Source: Spirosoma utsteinense
GTDB taxonomy: Bacteria; Bacteroidota; Bacteroidia; Cytophagales; Spirosomataceae
DNA: 64,000 bases
NCBI RefSeq assembly: GCF_014282275.1
Contig: NZ_VFIA01000024.1
Location: 35,471-99,470 of the forward strand
Direction: 5' to 3'
In this document: positions 33,506 through 43,688 of the stretch, piece after piece
Position numbering within the stretch: position 1 is the first letter of the stretch
Layout: every line of letters begins with the position of its first letter
The notes under the pieces: model-generated
The model's input: the letters and a program-made list of their open reading frames with translations, nothing else
The model's database searches: none
Told to the model about the DNA's origin: nothing
Program-made: the position numbers and the translations under genes

Positions 33506-34393
33506 ATGACAACGACAATTCTGTTAGCAGGCGCAACCGGCGACCTTGGCGGACGCATTCTGAAGGCGTTACTCGAACAAGGAGCCGACGTTCGTGCACT
33601 GGTCCGCCCCGGTACCGATGCCGATAAACTAGCCAAACTTGACCAACCGGGGGTAACGATCAGCCAGGTAGCCCTCACGGATGTAGCGGGTCTCACGCAA
33701 GCCTGCGAGGGTGTTTCCTGCGTGGTCTCGGCCTTGCAGGGCCTGCGGGACGTAATCGTGGATGCCCAATCGGCATTGCTCGACGCAGCGCTGGCGGCTG
33801 GCGTTCCCCGTTTTATCCCATCTGATTTTTCGAGCGACTATACCCAGCTCCCCGCCGGTTACAACCGAAACTTCGATTTACGTCGCGAGTTCAGCGCTCA
33901 CCTGGATACGACTTCCATGGCAGGAACCTCAATTCTTAATGGAGCATTCGCCGAGCTTCTGACCTACAATATGCCGTTTCTCGATCTCAAGAAAAACAGT
34001 GTCGGGTATTGGGAGGACGCTGACTGGCGGGTAGACTTCACGACTATGGACAACACCGCAGCCTATACGGCAGCCGCAGCCCTGGACCCGTCTACACCCC
34101 GTATTCTACGCATTGCCAGTTTCCAGATCAGCGCCAATGAAATGGCCGCTGCTGCCGAAGAGGTGACCAGCCAGAAGTTCGCCGTGATTCGTATGGGCAG
34201 TCGGGATGAACTGGCGGCCTACAACCAGCGGGAACGTGCGGCACATCCCGAAGGAGAAACAGAGGTGTACCCAGGCTGGCAGCGGGGACAGTATATGCAC
34301 AGTATGTTCAGCGTCCGGAACGAACCGCTCGATAATGACCGCTACCCGGCCGTAGCCTGGACACCTGTACGGGACGTAATCGGAAAACGCTGA
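33506..34393 (+). CDS. NmrA-like NAD(P)-binding reductase
   Basis: The 295-aa product has a Rossmann nucleotide site near the N-terminus (ILLAGATGDLGGRILKALL), then VVSALQGLRDVIVDAQ and RFIPSDFSSDY, as in NmrA/isoflavone-reductase proteins. These act as redox sensors or reductases of aromatic and quinone compounds. It has no classic SDR YxxxK motif. The neighbouring AraC gene suggests inducible expression. Confidence 0.82.
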   Translation: MTTTILLAGATGDLGGRILKALLEQGADVRALVRPGTDADKLAKLDQPGVTISQVALTDVAGLTQACEGVSCVVSALQGLRDVIVDAQSALLDAALAAGVPRFIPSDFSSDYTQLPAGYNRNFDLRREFSAHLDTTSMAGTSILNGAFAELLTYNMPFLDLKKNSVGYWEDADWRVDFTTMDNTAAYTAAAALDPSTPRILRIASFQISANEMAAAAEEVTSQKFAVIRMGSRDELAAYNQRERAAHPEGETEVYPGWQRGQYMHSMFSVRNEPLDNDRYPAVAWTPVRDVIGKR

Positions 34394-34410
34394 GAATAGA
34401 CCCGCAACCG

Positions 34411-34442
34411 AACATACCCTGGGCCAACGTCCGGGGTATGTT
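34411..34442. terminator. 9-bp hairpin between convergent genes
   Basis: Arms 34411-34419 and 34434-34442, followed on the plus strand by TTTATAAATTTT. It serves the NmrA-like gene (+), and the other direction overlaps the hldA stop. Confidence 0.5.
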
Positions 34443-35440
34443 TATAAATTTTCTTTTGCTTCCTGCTTTAGTTGCGCCTTGTCGATAGGCACCACGCCAA
34501 CCGACTCACAAACCAGTCCTCCGCCCAAATTCGACAGGCCGGCAATAATAGCGGGCGACTGCTTCAGGGCCACGCAGCAAGCGGCAATACTGATGACGGT
34601 ATCACCCGCACCCGACACGTCGGCAATCTGGCGGATGTGGGCCGGGAGTTTGCGCTGCTCCCCGTTGAAATCGATAAACACCCCCCGCTCCGAAAGCGTA
34701 ATAAGCGCTCCTTTCACGTTTAGGGTTGCTTTCAGCTGATCGACAGCCGCCTGGAATTCGCGGGCGTTGTCTACGTCGAAGTCAAGTTTCAACCCTTCGC
34801 GCAGTTCTTTCAGATTGGGTTTGAAGAGGGTCGTATTCTGATACGACAGGAAGTTGCGTTTTTTAGGATCGACTACCGTCGGCACGTGCTGGGCATTGGC
34901 AAAGTCGGTGATCTCGGCAATGGCTTCCTTACTGAGCACCCCTTTGTCATAATCCTCGAAAATAACGACATGACAAGTCGGTATAAGCTGTTTGGCTTTG
35001 GCAATGAGCTGTGTGCGCTCGTCGGTATTGATGTACTTGTCGGTTTCGGTATCGACCCGAACCACCTGCTGCGAACTGGCGATGATACGCTCCTTGATCG
35101 TCGTAATCCGGTCGTTGCTCCGGATCAGACCGTCGCAGTTAAGCCCCCGGTCACCTAATTCCTGCATCAGCTGATCGCCGGGTATGTCGGTACCGATGAC
35201 AGAGCAGATAATCGCTTCGGCACCCAGCGCCTGCACGTTGAGCAGCACGTTACCGGCTCCGCCCAGCCGCCGTTCCCGCCGGTCGACCGTTACGATCGGC
35301 ACGGGCGCTTCGGGAGAGATACGCTCCACCCGACCCCACACGTAGGAATCGAGCATCACATCACCAATAATCAAAACGCGCAGCTTATCGAATTGATCAA
35401 ATAACTCGTCAAGAGACATATCTAGGACTGGACTCGTCAT
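34442..35440 (-). CDS. rfaE1: D-glycero-D-manno-heptose-7-phosphate kinase (HldE kinase domain type)
   Basis: The 332-aa PfkB-type kinase makes heptose 1,7-bisphosphate for the LPS inner core. Markers are VLIIGDVMLDSYVWGRVERISPEAPVPIV, RRLGGAGNVLLNVQALGA, VVDPKKRNFLSYQNTTLFKPN and the ATP and catalytic motif DVSGAGDTV (catalytic Asp). The nucleotidyltransferase half of bifunctional HldE is absent, so adenylylation must be encoded elsewhere. Confidence 0.92.
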   Translation of the reverse strand: MTSPVLDMSLDELFDQFDKLRVLIIGDVMLDSYVWGRVERISPEAPVPIVTVDRRERRLGGAGNVLLNVQALGAEAIICSVIGTDIPGDQLMQELGDRGLNCDGLIRSNDRITTIKERIIASSQQVVRVDTETDKYINTDERTQLIAKAKQLIPTCHVVIFEDYDKGVLSKEAIAEITDFANAQHVPTVVDPKKRNFLSYQNTTLFKPNLKELREGLKLDFDVDNAREFQAAVDQLKATLNVKGALITLSERGVFIDFNGEQRKLPAHIRQIADVSGAGDTVISIAACCVALKQSPAIIAGLSNLGGGLVCESVGVVPIDKAQLKQEAKENL

Positions 35441-35602
35441 AGCGAAAGTGGGAATCGGGGAACAAGGAAACAGGCGGGCGACCCGGCGCAGTTTCTCCGT
35501 AGAAACCTGCCTTTTGTGGCTCGCTTACTGTTTATTTTCCTGCAAAGAAACGAAAACTGGCCGCGTTTCCGGCATGGGAGTGCCCGGTTTGAGGGAGTGG
35601 CT

Positions 35603-37144
35603 TTACCAGCCAGCTATCAGCCTGAGCAACCAGTCGGGTTTGAGAAACAACCCAACGACAGGCACGACCAACCCTACCGCCAGCCAGACGGGGCCCTTTG
35701 GCAGCGAACCACCGACCCATGACGCCGACCGTTCCGGCAGCGGGCGAAAAAAGAGCAGGAAAGGAATTTTGAGGTAGTAGACCAGCGAGATCAACGCGTT
35801 GAGCAACCCGATAGCAAAAAGAGTCAGTAACCAGGGGTTGCCGCTATGCTGGTAGGCGTCGTACAGGGCCGAAAAGGCCAGCACTTTGGCCGTAAACCCA
35901 ACCGTTGGCGGTAAACCTGTCAGGCCGAGCATCACAATGGTGAGCGCTACCGACAGTAGGGGTTGCCGGGCTCCTAACCCGGCAAACTGGCTCATGGCCA
36001 ACGAAGCGCTATTCGTATGGCGAGCCAGCAAATCGACCAGAAAGAAAGCGGCCAGCGACAGGAACAGGTAGGTACCCGCGTAGAACAAGACCGCGTCGAA
36101 GCCCGCTTTATTCAGCGCAACCACACCTACCAGCAGGAAACCCGCATGAGCAATAGTTGAGTAGGCCAGCATCCGTTTCGCATCCGTTTGACGCAATGCC
36201 GACAGGTTCCCGATCAGGATACCCGCGAGGGCCAGAACCGCCAGCGGTACTTGCAGCACAGTTGCCGTGGCCCCCTCCGGTGCGAAACCATCCAGCCCGT
36301 CCGCCGTTGGAGCACCCATCGGCAGGGCCGTTACCAGGCGCATCAGCACCAGTACCGCAGCGGCTTTGGGCGCTACCGAGAAGAAAGCGGCCACCGGAAC
36401 CGGGGCGGCTTCATAGGCATCGGGCGTCCAGACATGGAAGGGAACCCCCGCCAGTTTAAACAGCAGGCCGGCCAGTGTCAGCAGCATGGCCACGGCCACG
36501 ACGCCCGTATCCTGTCGCGCCAGTTCGGCCCCGAATCCATCGGCGGTGAGGTCGAGGGTACCCGTCATTCCGTATAGCAGCGACATTCCATACAGCATAA
36601 CGGCCGAACTGATGGCACCAAAAAGCAGGTATTTGATTCCCCCTTCCGATGCTTTCCGGTCGGCAACCAGCGCCGTCAGTAAATAGGAGCAGATGGAAAC
36701 CAGTTCAATGCTGAGGTAAATGCTGAGCAGATTGACCGACAGCGTCATCAAAAACAAACCCAGTGTCATGGCAATCAGGATCGGGAACCATTCGAGGGGC
36801 AACCCCCTTGCCGGTACGGCGTTCCGGGGCGGGGAGGCCATTTCGTATAGCAGCACGAACAGCGCACTCAGCGCAATCACTACCTGGAAATAAATAGCCT
36901 GATCGTCGACAAACAGCAGGCGAAGAAAAAGAAACCCACGCACGGGCATGACCACCGCCCAGATACCGGCGACCCCCACCGCCAAAATACTCATAACGGC
37001 CAGAAAGCGACGGGCCTGCCGGCGATCGGTCCGTAACAGCCCTAATTCGGCCAACAGCAGTGCGCAGAAAGCGGCCGAAAGCCATAGCTCAGGGCCAAAA
37101 CCGCCAAGACTGCGCAGAATGTCGGTAAGTTGATCGGTTAACAA
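35603..37144 (-). CDS. nuoN: NADH-quinone oxidoreductase subunit N (NuoN)
   Basis: The 513-aa product has about 14 membrane helices. The proton-channel residues of antiporter-like complex I subunits are present: Glu in SIYLSIELVSICSYLL, Lys in EGGIKYLLFGAISSA and KLAGVPFHVWTPDAYEAAPVPVAAFFSVAPKAA. It couples quinone reduction to proton translocation. NuoN usually ends a 14-gene nuo operon, but here the neighbours are terC and hldA, so the locus is split. Confidence 0.95.
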   Translation of the reverse strand: MLTDQLTDILRSLGGFGPELWLSAAFCALLLAELGLLRTDRRQARRFLAVMSILAVGVAGIWAVVMPVRGFLFLRLLFVDDQAIYFQVVIALSALFVLLYEMASPPRNAVPARGLPLEWFPILIAMTLGLFLMTLSVNLLSIYLSIELVSICSYLLTALVADRKASEGGIKYLLFGAISSAVMLYGMSLLYGMTGTLDLTADGFGAELARQDTGVVAVAMLLTLAGLLFKLAGVPFHVWTPDAYEAAPVPVAAFFSVAPKAAAVLVLMRLVTALPMGAPTADGLDGFAPEGATATVLQVPLAVLALAGILIGNLSALRQTDAKRMLAYSTIAHAGFLLVGVVALNKAGFDAVLFYAGTYLFLSLAAFFLVDLLARHTNSASLAMSQFAGLGARQPLLSVALTIVMLGLTGLPPTVGFTAKVLAFSALYDAYQHSGNPWLLTLFAIGLLNALISLVYYLKIPFLLFFRPLPERSASWVGGSLPKGPVWLAVGLVVPVVGLFLKPDWLLRLIAGW

Positions 37145-37242
37145 GTTAATCTGTTAGTGAGTTGGTGAGTTGGTGAGTAAGTCCGTTGGTACGTATTCCG
37201 CGTCAGCTACTGATACACCAACCCGCCAACCGGCTACCTGAT

Positions 37243-38055
37243 CTATATCATTCCGTCGCGCCCGGGCTGACCTTCGTAGCCCCGCAACTGAACAGGCTTA
37301 TCAGCCTTGCGGAGCCGGATGTTAAGGAATTCGACCAGCAGCGAGAACGCAATGGCAAAATACAGATAGCCTTTGGGAACGGTGCCAATTTCCTGGTCGA
37401 AGAACACAACTTCCGACAGGTGGGCTCCTTCGGCTACGAGCATGAACCCGATCATGATCAGGAACGCCAGCCCAAGCATCTGAATGGTAGGGTGCTCGTT
37501 CACAAATTTACCCACCGGCCCGGCAAAGAACATCATAATGATCACCGATAGAATAACGGCGATCATCATGATCGTTACATTTTGGGTGAGGCCAATGGCA
37601 GTCAGAATGGAGTCGATAGAAAAAACGATGTTGGTGATGGCAATCTGCGTCACTACGCTGCTAACAGTGGCCTTTCCCTTAACCTCACTAGCTTCGGTGT
37701 CCTCTCCGCCCCCTTCCAGTTTATGGTGGATTTCGGACGTGGCTTTGTAAAGCAGGAACAGGCCACCCGCAAACAGAATGAGACTCTGACCGGTAAAGGC
37801 AGCCTTGAACCAGCCCGCATCGATGTGCGTAAATGGCTTGCTGAGGGAGATAACGAGAGAAATACCCATCAGCAAAGCAAGCCGAAAGGCCATTGCCAGA
37901 ATGAGACCAATGTTCCGGGCTTTACCCTGATCCTGCGGGGCTAATTTGTTGGCCGCGATCGAAATGAAAATGATGTTATCGATTCCCAGAACGATTTCCA
38001 GGAAGGTCAGTGTCAGTAGGCTGATGATGGATGCAGCAGTAAAGAGATCGCTCAT
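37243..38055 (-). CDS. TerC family integral membrane protein
   Basis: The 270-aa product has about seven helices. The two repeated acidic motifs of the family are present: LEIVLGIDNIIFISI near the start and TNIVFSIDSILTAIG in the middle. TerC proteins are linked to tellurite resistance and Mn2+ export. The C-terminus is hydrophilic. It lies 98 bp upstream of nuoN on the same strand; cotranscription is possible but there is no functional link. Confidence 0.92.
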   Translation of the reverse strand: MSDLFTAASIISLLTLTFLEIVLGIDNIIFISIAANKLAPQDQGKARNIGLILAMAFRLALLMGISLVISLSKPFTHIDAGWFKAAFTGQSLILFAGGLFLLYKATSEIHHKLEGGGEDTEASEVKGKATVSSVVTQIAITNIVFSIDSILTAIGLTQNVTIMMIAVILSVIIMMFFAGPVGKFVNEHPTIQMLGLAFLIMIGFMLVAEGAHLSEVVFFDQEIGTVPKGYLYFAIAFSLLVEFLNIRLRKADKPVQLRGYEGQPGRDGMI

Positions 38056-38074
38056 GGTTGATTAGATGTATGGC

Positions 38075-38105
38075 CAAAAGTACCGGCTTACAACCGGGAG
38101 TGCAA
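38075..38105 (-). promoter_or_regulatory. Full Bacteroidota promoter of terC (TTG-N20-TACTTTTG)
   Basis: On the minus strand, TTG (38105-38103), a 20-base spacer and TACTTTTG (38082-38075) match the -33/-7 consensus of the phylum. The terC ATG (38055) is about 19 bases beyond the -7 element. Confidence 0.65.
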
Positions 38106-38358
38106 CACTTGCGCTATAAAACAACGCTAAAACGGCTGAAAGGTTGACCGATTCCAGGCGTAAACCAGTCGGTTGAAACGGTACCGGCCCGCCCGATGGG
38201 TCTCTGTTTAGACGGGCCGTGACGGGTTGCCGCGCCGGTCATTACCTATCCATCCTGTTGTTAGCGCGCCTGTGAGTGGCACGAAAATAGCTGCCGGACT
38301 GATCTGACAGGGTTAATAAATACCCGGGAGTACGTTAGGCTAAGTCGGGGAAGGGGCT
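38106..38358. other. Divergent intergenic region between terC and tamB
   Basis: No coding frame is supported. It holds the upstream parts of the terC and tamB promoters. No strong repeat was found. Confidence 0.35.
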
Positions 38359-38366
38359 TAGCTTTG
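38359..38366 (+). promoter_or_regulatory. -7 element (TAGCTTTG) upstream of tamB
   Basis: TAGCTTTG fits TAnnTTTG and would give a leader of about 80 bases to the GTG at 38455. No clear -33 TTG was seen. Confidence 0.4.
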
Positions 38367-38454
38367 GTAACAGCCAGTAACATAATGCCGGTTGTGGACG
38401 TTATATTTCCAGACTACGTTATATACTGCCAGCCAGAAAAATCATTTATCTATT

Positions 38455-41400
38455 GTGACGAAAGCGCTTGTTCGTATTCTGATTGGTCTTTTTGCTCTCA
38501 TTCTGCTGCTGGTGGGTTTTGTGATGCTCGTAGCCACAACGCCCTGGGGTCAGCAGTTGGTGACGAAGCAGGTTAATTCGTATTTGGCCGGAAAGCTTAA
38601 CTCGCCTTTCCGCATCGGGCGAGTTCGCTATGCTATACCCGACTATATCGAGTTGGAGAACGTATTCTTCAAGACCCCCAAAGGCGACACCCTGCTCGAC
38701 GGCGGGCGTATGCGCGTTGACCTCGATATGTGGGGGCTACTCCATAACCGGGTGGCCATAAACACTATTGACCTCGAACACATCCGACTGAATATCAACC
38801 GGATAGCAGACAGCACCGGCACAACTCCGCCAGCCTTCAATTTTCAGTATATTCTCGACGCCTTCATCCCACCGGGCGACACCACCAAACCGACCACACC
38901 CGTCGACACAACAGTAGCTCCGCTGGATATCAATCTGGCCAGTGTTTTCCTGAAGGATGTGCGCATCAAATACCGGGACGATGTGGTTGGTGCCGATGTC
39001 AACGCCTACGTCGATAGCCTGCGGGCGGGTTTCGATAAAACCGACGTCACTAATTCCAGATATTACCTGTCGAACGTAGCGGTAAATGGCTTGAACGCGT
39101 ATACCCGCCTGTATGAAGGCATTCCCACACCCGACGACCCTTCTGCCCCCAGCGATACCCTCGATATAAGGTTAGGAAAGTGGCAGGTTAACAAGGCCAA
39201 ATGGGACGTACGCGTTGAAACAGCCGACTTCCGGACCCAGGGCACTGTGGGTAAATTGGCGATGGAGTCAGATTATTTTTACCTGAACGGTTCAAAAATC
39301 GGCATCAAGTCGCTCGATATGGCCGATGGCGATATTGCGGCTGTCCTGACCAGGCCGACGAAGAAAGCGGCTCCGGCCCGATCGACGGCTTCTGTAGTAT
39401 CCACGCCGGACGTATCCACGCCGGACGTATCCACGCCGGACGTATCCACGCCGGACGTATCCACGCCGGACGTATCCACGCCGGACGTATCCACGCCGGG
39501 ATGGCAGGCTAAGATTGGCACGGTTCGCTTTGCCAATAACCGGATCCGATACGACGACGAGACCGCAGCCCGGCAGAAACGCGGCCTGGATTATGGGCAC
39601 CTCGACCTGCGCAACCTTGGCGTTGAAGGAAAAGCACTGGCCTATCAGGACCTGGGCACACGCGGTCAGCGGGTAAGTGGCCAGATCAGGAACGCTCAGT
39701 TCAAGGCCACCAGCGGCTTTACCCTCCAGCAATTCGATGCCGATGTGCTGTATGACGATAAGAATACGCGCCTGACGGGTATGCTCATTAAGACGCCCAC
39801 GTCGCTCCTGCGCGATCAGGTAATTCTTCGGTACGATTCTCTGGCGCAGCTGAGCGATCCGCGCTTCGCCAAACGGGTCAGTATCCGGGCCAACCTGCGT
39901 CAAAGCCGACTGTCGGTGATGGATGTGCTTCAACTGGCTCCGTTCCTGGCCGATACGCCCCCATTCACTGATCCACGGGCTGTCTTTCGGGCCGATGCCC
40001 AGGCAACCGGCACGCTGGCGGCTCTGACTATACCCCGCTTTGGTCTCGATATGCTGTCGGGCACGCACGTTCGGATGAGCGGACGGCTGACCAACGTGAC
40101 CGATCCCGACCGGATTGGCCTTGACCTGGTCATTAAGGATGCTACCACCCGGCTGGCCGACATCAACAAACTGGCCCCCAAAGGGTCGATTCCATCGTCC
40201 ATCGCGCTGCCGCCCCTGTTCGACCTGACGGGGCGTATCAAAGGCCAGTTGAATAACCTGGTCCTGGATGCCAACCTACGTACCGACTGGGGCACGGCCG
40301 CTTTCGATGGTAAACTGGCCGGATTTGTAACCGGCAAGAACCAGACCTATCAAGGTACCCTGGACCTGACCGCTTTCGACGCGGGCAAGTGGCTGAAGCA
40401 GGAAGGAACGGTGGGTAAACTGACCGGACGCGCTACGTTCAACGGGCGTGGCATCGATGTCAACACGCTGACGACCCGGTTTGACCTCAACGTCCAATCG
40501 GCTGAACTGAGCGGCTACCGGTACCAGAACCTCGACGCAACCGGCAACCTTGCCAATGGCAACCTGACCCTGACCGGGGGCCTCAAGGACCCCAATGCCA
40601 ACCTGACACTGGACATTAAAGCCGGTTTAAAAGGCGAGTTTCCGAGCGTAACGGGCGAAGCGGTCGTGCAGGAACTGAATCTGCAACAGTTAAAACTGTA
40701 TAACGACCCTCTTTCCCTCAAAGGAAGGATCGTACTCGATATGCCCTCTACCGATCCGGCCAAACCGGTTGGTACGGTATCGGCAACCGACGCGGTGGTT
40801 ACCCTGAATGGCAAGAACTACCCCGTTGATGCACTTTACGCCAAACTATCGGCAGATGGGAAAAACAAAAAAGTCGACGCACAACTGCCCGGTGCGCAGG
40901 TAGCCCTGAATGGACAATTCGAGTATACCCAGCTCTACGATATTGTGGTGGGTGAAATCAGCAAATACCTGGCCATCCCGGCGCTGACCTACAAGACGAT
41001 TCCACCGCCCTACGCGTTCACGGTCAACATGAAAGCGTATCAGAATCCCTTGTTTCAGGCCTTTGTACCCGCCCTAACCCGGCTCGACACCGTCCGGCTC
41101 GACGCTTATCTGGACAATTTGCGGGATACGACCCTGTCGGCAACGGTGCGTACCGGCACCATTGTGTATGACACGACCACTATTCAGGGCGCAACGCTGG
41201 CACTGCGGGGCATCAACAACCAGCTGAAGGTAGCCGGTCGCGTCGATGGCATTCTGTATGATGACCTGAAGATTCGCGAAACCCTCCTGACCGGGACAGC
41301 CGCCAACAACCGGTTCCGATTTGCGGTCGTCAATAAAGATTCCATTGGGCAGGATCTGCACGCACTGGCCGGCACGCTCAGCATCGTCGACAGTAGTTAC

Positions 41401-43641
41401 CGCTTTCAGTTCGCCCGCGACGGCTTAATGACCAGCTACCAGCGCTGGACGGCCGATACCAGCGGGTTTGTCCAGTATGGTACTAGCGGGGTAATGATCA
41501 GTACCCTCCGGCTGGAACAGGATAATCAGCTGCTGGAAGTGGGCAGCACCGAACTTTACGGAAATGCGCCGATTCGGGTAACGACCCGCGGTATTCAACT
41601 CGCCAACCTGGCCCGGCTGGCCAACCAGGATACGACGCTGGCGGCTGGTGAACTCAATGGTACAGTAGTTGTACGGGATTACATGACCGAAGATAGCCAA
41701 CTGGCCTTCATCGGCTCGGTTTACGTCGACAGCCTGCGGGTAATGGCACAGCCGATCGGGAATCTGACGGCCCGTTTCCGGAACAACTCCGATGGGCGTA
41801 TCGACGTAAACACCACTCTAGCCGGGCCTTATAACGATGCCACTGTCGTTGGTTTTTATAATCCCGAAAATGCGAAACAGGCACTCGATCTGACAATCAA
41901 TCTGAAACGGCTCGATGCCCGGACAATCGAAGCCTTCAGCTTTGGCGAGCTTAGGCAGGCGAAAGGAAAACTCGTCGGTGAATTTACGGTCAATGGTTCG
42001 GCCGACAACCCCCAGCTGAACGGCAGCGTAGCCTTCGACTCGGTCGCCTTCAATATCAAACAGCTCAACGCTACCTATCGCATCGATCAGGAAAAGCTCA
42101 ACTTTGCCGGTCAGACCATCACCCTGAACGATTTCAATGTACGCGATACCCTCGGTCGGACACTTACCACCGATGGAACCGTTGTGCTGAAAAATCTGCC
42201 CGATGCGACCTATAACCTGCGCGTCAGGGCGGCCAACTTCCAGGTGCTGAACGCGGCTCGTAAAGACAATGACTATGCCTACGGACAAGCCGCTGTCACG
42301 GCCGACCTGCGCGTGAAGGGAGCAGGAACGAACGCATCGATCAATGGTACGGTCAAACTCGAAGATGGCAGTAAAGTGTCGGTGGTACTACCCGACGAAT
42401 CAGTGGATGTGAATGAAGCCAACGGTATCGTTACGTTTATCGATCACAACGATTCGCTGGCGCTGGGCAAATACATTTACCGGCCAAAACGCGACAGCGT
42501 GACCACCCGGTTGGCATTCGATCAGTTGACCAATGCCAATATTTCGCTCGATCTGGAAGCCGACGAGAAATCGGAACTGACCATTATCGTCGATGAACTC
42601 AACGGCGACTACCTGCGGGCGCGGGGCAACGCCCGCCTGAACGTAACGGTGAACGCGGCCGGACAGCTCAGCGTGCTGGGGCGCTACGAAGTGACCGAGG
42701 GTGAGTACTCGCTCACGTACCAGGTGCTGAAGCGTCAGTTCGAAATTCAGAAAGGCGGCTACATTAATTTCTCAGGCGACCCGCTTAAAGCCGACCTGAA
42801 CATCACGGCGATCTACAAAGTGTCGGTACCGCCCGGCGACCTGGTGGGCAACGAATCCAGCTCGCTGGACGCATCGGCGGCTAAACGTAAGCTACCCTTC
42901 AACGTGGCGCTGAGTATGAGCAACAACCTGGCTGCGCCTAAACTGGACTTCGATATCCGGCTGTCGGGTGTCGATCAGAGTGGTCAGGCTGCATCAAGCC
43001 CGATCGTTACAACAATCGAGAACAAGCTGACCACCCTGCGGCAAGACCAGTCGCAGATCAACAAACAGGTCTTTGCGTTGTTGATCCTGAACCGGTTCCT
43101 GCCCGAAAATACCTCCGACTTCTTCTCCGGATCGGGTGGCGGTGGCCTGAACAGCCAAGCCGAAGGCGTAGCCCGTAGCAGTGTCAGCAAGCTGATCTCC
43201 GACCAGTTGGGGCAGTTGGCGTCTAACGTCCTGAAAGGGTTCGATGTAGACTTCAACCTGCTCTCGCAGACGGGTAGCGCCAATACCGGCGGCACTACCA
43301 ACGGGGCCCGTACCGACCTGAACGTTGGGTTGTCGCGGAGTTTTCTGGAAGGGCGTATAACGGTATCGGTCGGCAAAAACTTCGTACTCGAAAATGCAGC
43401 GGGTGCGGCTACTTCGGCCAGCCAGGTATTCGACAACCTGTCGGTCAACTACAGCCTTACCCGCGACAGCCGTTATGTGCTGCGGGCATACCGAAGCAAC
43501 AACTACCAGGCCGTACTGGACGGGTTCGTTATTGAAACAGGCGTCGGGTTTATCATCACCTTCGACTACAACACAATTTCGGAGATGTTCCGTAAAACGT
43601 CGGTGGGTACGGCCGACCCATCCACAACGTCCCTGAATTAA
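38455..43641 (+). CDS. tamB: TamB-type translocation and assembly module protein (DUF490)
   Basis: The very large product (1728 aa from GTG 38455) has one N-terminal inner-membrane helix (LIGLFALILLLVGFVMLVA), then a long periplasmic beta-taco repeat region, and a C-terminal TamB/DUF490 domain (VLGRYEVTEGEYSLTYQVL, GGYINFSGDPLKADLNITAIY, VALSMSNNLAAPKLDFDIRL). It spans the periplasm and, with the outer-membrane TamA partner encoded 47 bp downstream, helps insert barrels or carry phospholipids. Residues about 315-350 hold a VSTPD tandem repeat. The frame is open to TTG 38392, but the GTG start places the membrane helix correctly. Confidence 0.93.
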   Translation: MTKALVRILIGLFALILLLVGFVMLVATTPWGQQLVTKQVNSYLAGKLNSPFRIGRVRYAIPDYIELENVFFKTPKGDTLLDGGRMRVDLDMWGLLHNRVAINTIDLEHIRLNINRIADSTGTTPPAFNFQYILDAFIPPGDTTKPTTPVDTTVAPLDINLASVFLKDVRIKYRDDVVGADVNAYVDSLRAGFDKTDVTNSRYYLSNVAVNGLNAYTRLYEGIPTPDDPSAPSDTLDIRLGKWQVNKAKWDVRVETADFRTQGTVGKLAMESDYFYLNGSKIGIKSLDMADGDIAAVLTRPTKKAAPARSTASVVSTPDVSTPDVSTPDVSTPDVSTPDVSTPDVSTPGWQAKIGTVRFANNRIRYDDETAARQKRGLDYGHLDLRNLGVEGKALAYQDLGTRGQRVSGQIRNAQFKATSGFTLQQFDADVLYDDKNTRLTGMLIKTPTSLLRDQVILRYDSLAQLSDPRFAKRVSIRANLRQSRLSVMDVLQLAPFLADTPPFTDPRAVFRADAQATGTLAALTIPRFGLDMLSGTHVRMSGRLTNVTDPDRIGLDLVIKDATTRLADINKLAPKGSIPSSIALPPLFDLTGRIKGQLNNLVLDANLRTDWGTAAFDGKLAGFVTGKNQTYQGTLDLTAFDAGKWLKQEGTVGKLTGRATFNGRGIDVNTLTTRFDLNVQSAELSGYRYQNLDATGNLANGNLTLTGGLKDPNANLTLDIKAGLKGEFPSVTGEAVVQELNLQQLKLYNDPLSLKGRIVLDMPSTDPAKPVGTVSATDAVVTLNGKNYPVDALYAKLSADGKNKKVDAQLPGAQVALNGQFEYTQLYDIVVGEISKYLAIPALTYKTIPPPYAFTVNMKAYQNPLFQAFVPALTRLDTVRLDAYLDNLRDTTLSATVRTGTIVYDTTTIQGATLALRGINNQLKVAGRVDGILYDDLKIRETLLTGTAANNRFRFAVVNKDSIGQDLHALAGTLSIVDSSYRFQFARDGLMTSYQRWTADTSGFVQYGTSGVMISTLRLEQDNQLLEVGSTELYGNAPIRVTTRGIQLANLARLANQDTTLAAGELNGTVVVRDYMTEDSQLAFIGSVYVDSLRVMAQPIGNLTARFRNNSDGRIDVNTTLAGPYNDATVVGFYNPENAKQALDLTINLKRLDARTIEAFSFGELRQAKGKLVGEFTVNGSADNPQLNGSVAFDSVAFNIKQLNATYRIDQEKLNFAGQTITLNDFNVRDTLGRTLTTDGTVVLKNLPDATYNLRVRAANFQVLNAARKDNDYAYGQAAVTADLRVKGAGTNASINGTVKLEDGSKVSVVLPDESVDVNEANGIVTFIDHNDSLALGKYIYRPKRDSVTTRLAFDQLTNANISLDLEADEKSELTIIVDELNGDYLRARGNARLNVTVNAAGQLSVLGRYEVTEGEYSLTYQVLKRQFEIQKGGYINFSGDPLKADLNITAIYKVSVPPGDLVGNESSSLDASAAKRKLPFNVALSMSNNLAAPKLDFDIRLSGVDQSGQAASSPIVTTIENKLTTLRQDQSQINKQVFALLILNRFLPENTSDFFSGSGGGGLNSQAEGVARSSVSKLISDQLGQLASNVLKGFDVDFNLLSQTGSANTGGTTNGARTDLNVGLSRSFLEGRITVSVGKNFVLENAAGAATSASQVFDNLSVNYSLTRDSRYVLRAYRSNNYQAVLDGFVIETGVGFIITFDYNTISEMFRKTSVGTADPSTTSLN
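39397..39501 (+). repeat. 15-bp tandem repeat (7 copies) inside tamB
   Basis: Seven head-to-tail copies of GTATCCACGCCGGAC, six identical and the last altered at its end, encode VSTPD x6 then VSTPG. The unit is a multiple of three, so copy-number change keeps the frame. Near-perfect identity suggests recent slippage. Confidence 0.95.
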
Positions 43642-43688
43642 GTATTCATGCCATTCATCCCTCAAAGACTGAACAAACTTCCTTTTCT

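Noticed and set aside
39397..39501. Regular repeats resembling a small CRISPR array
   Set aside because: The units are 15 bp, contiguous, without spacers, and encode VSTPD in frame within tamB. No cas genes are present.
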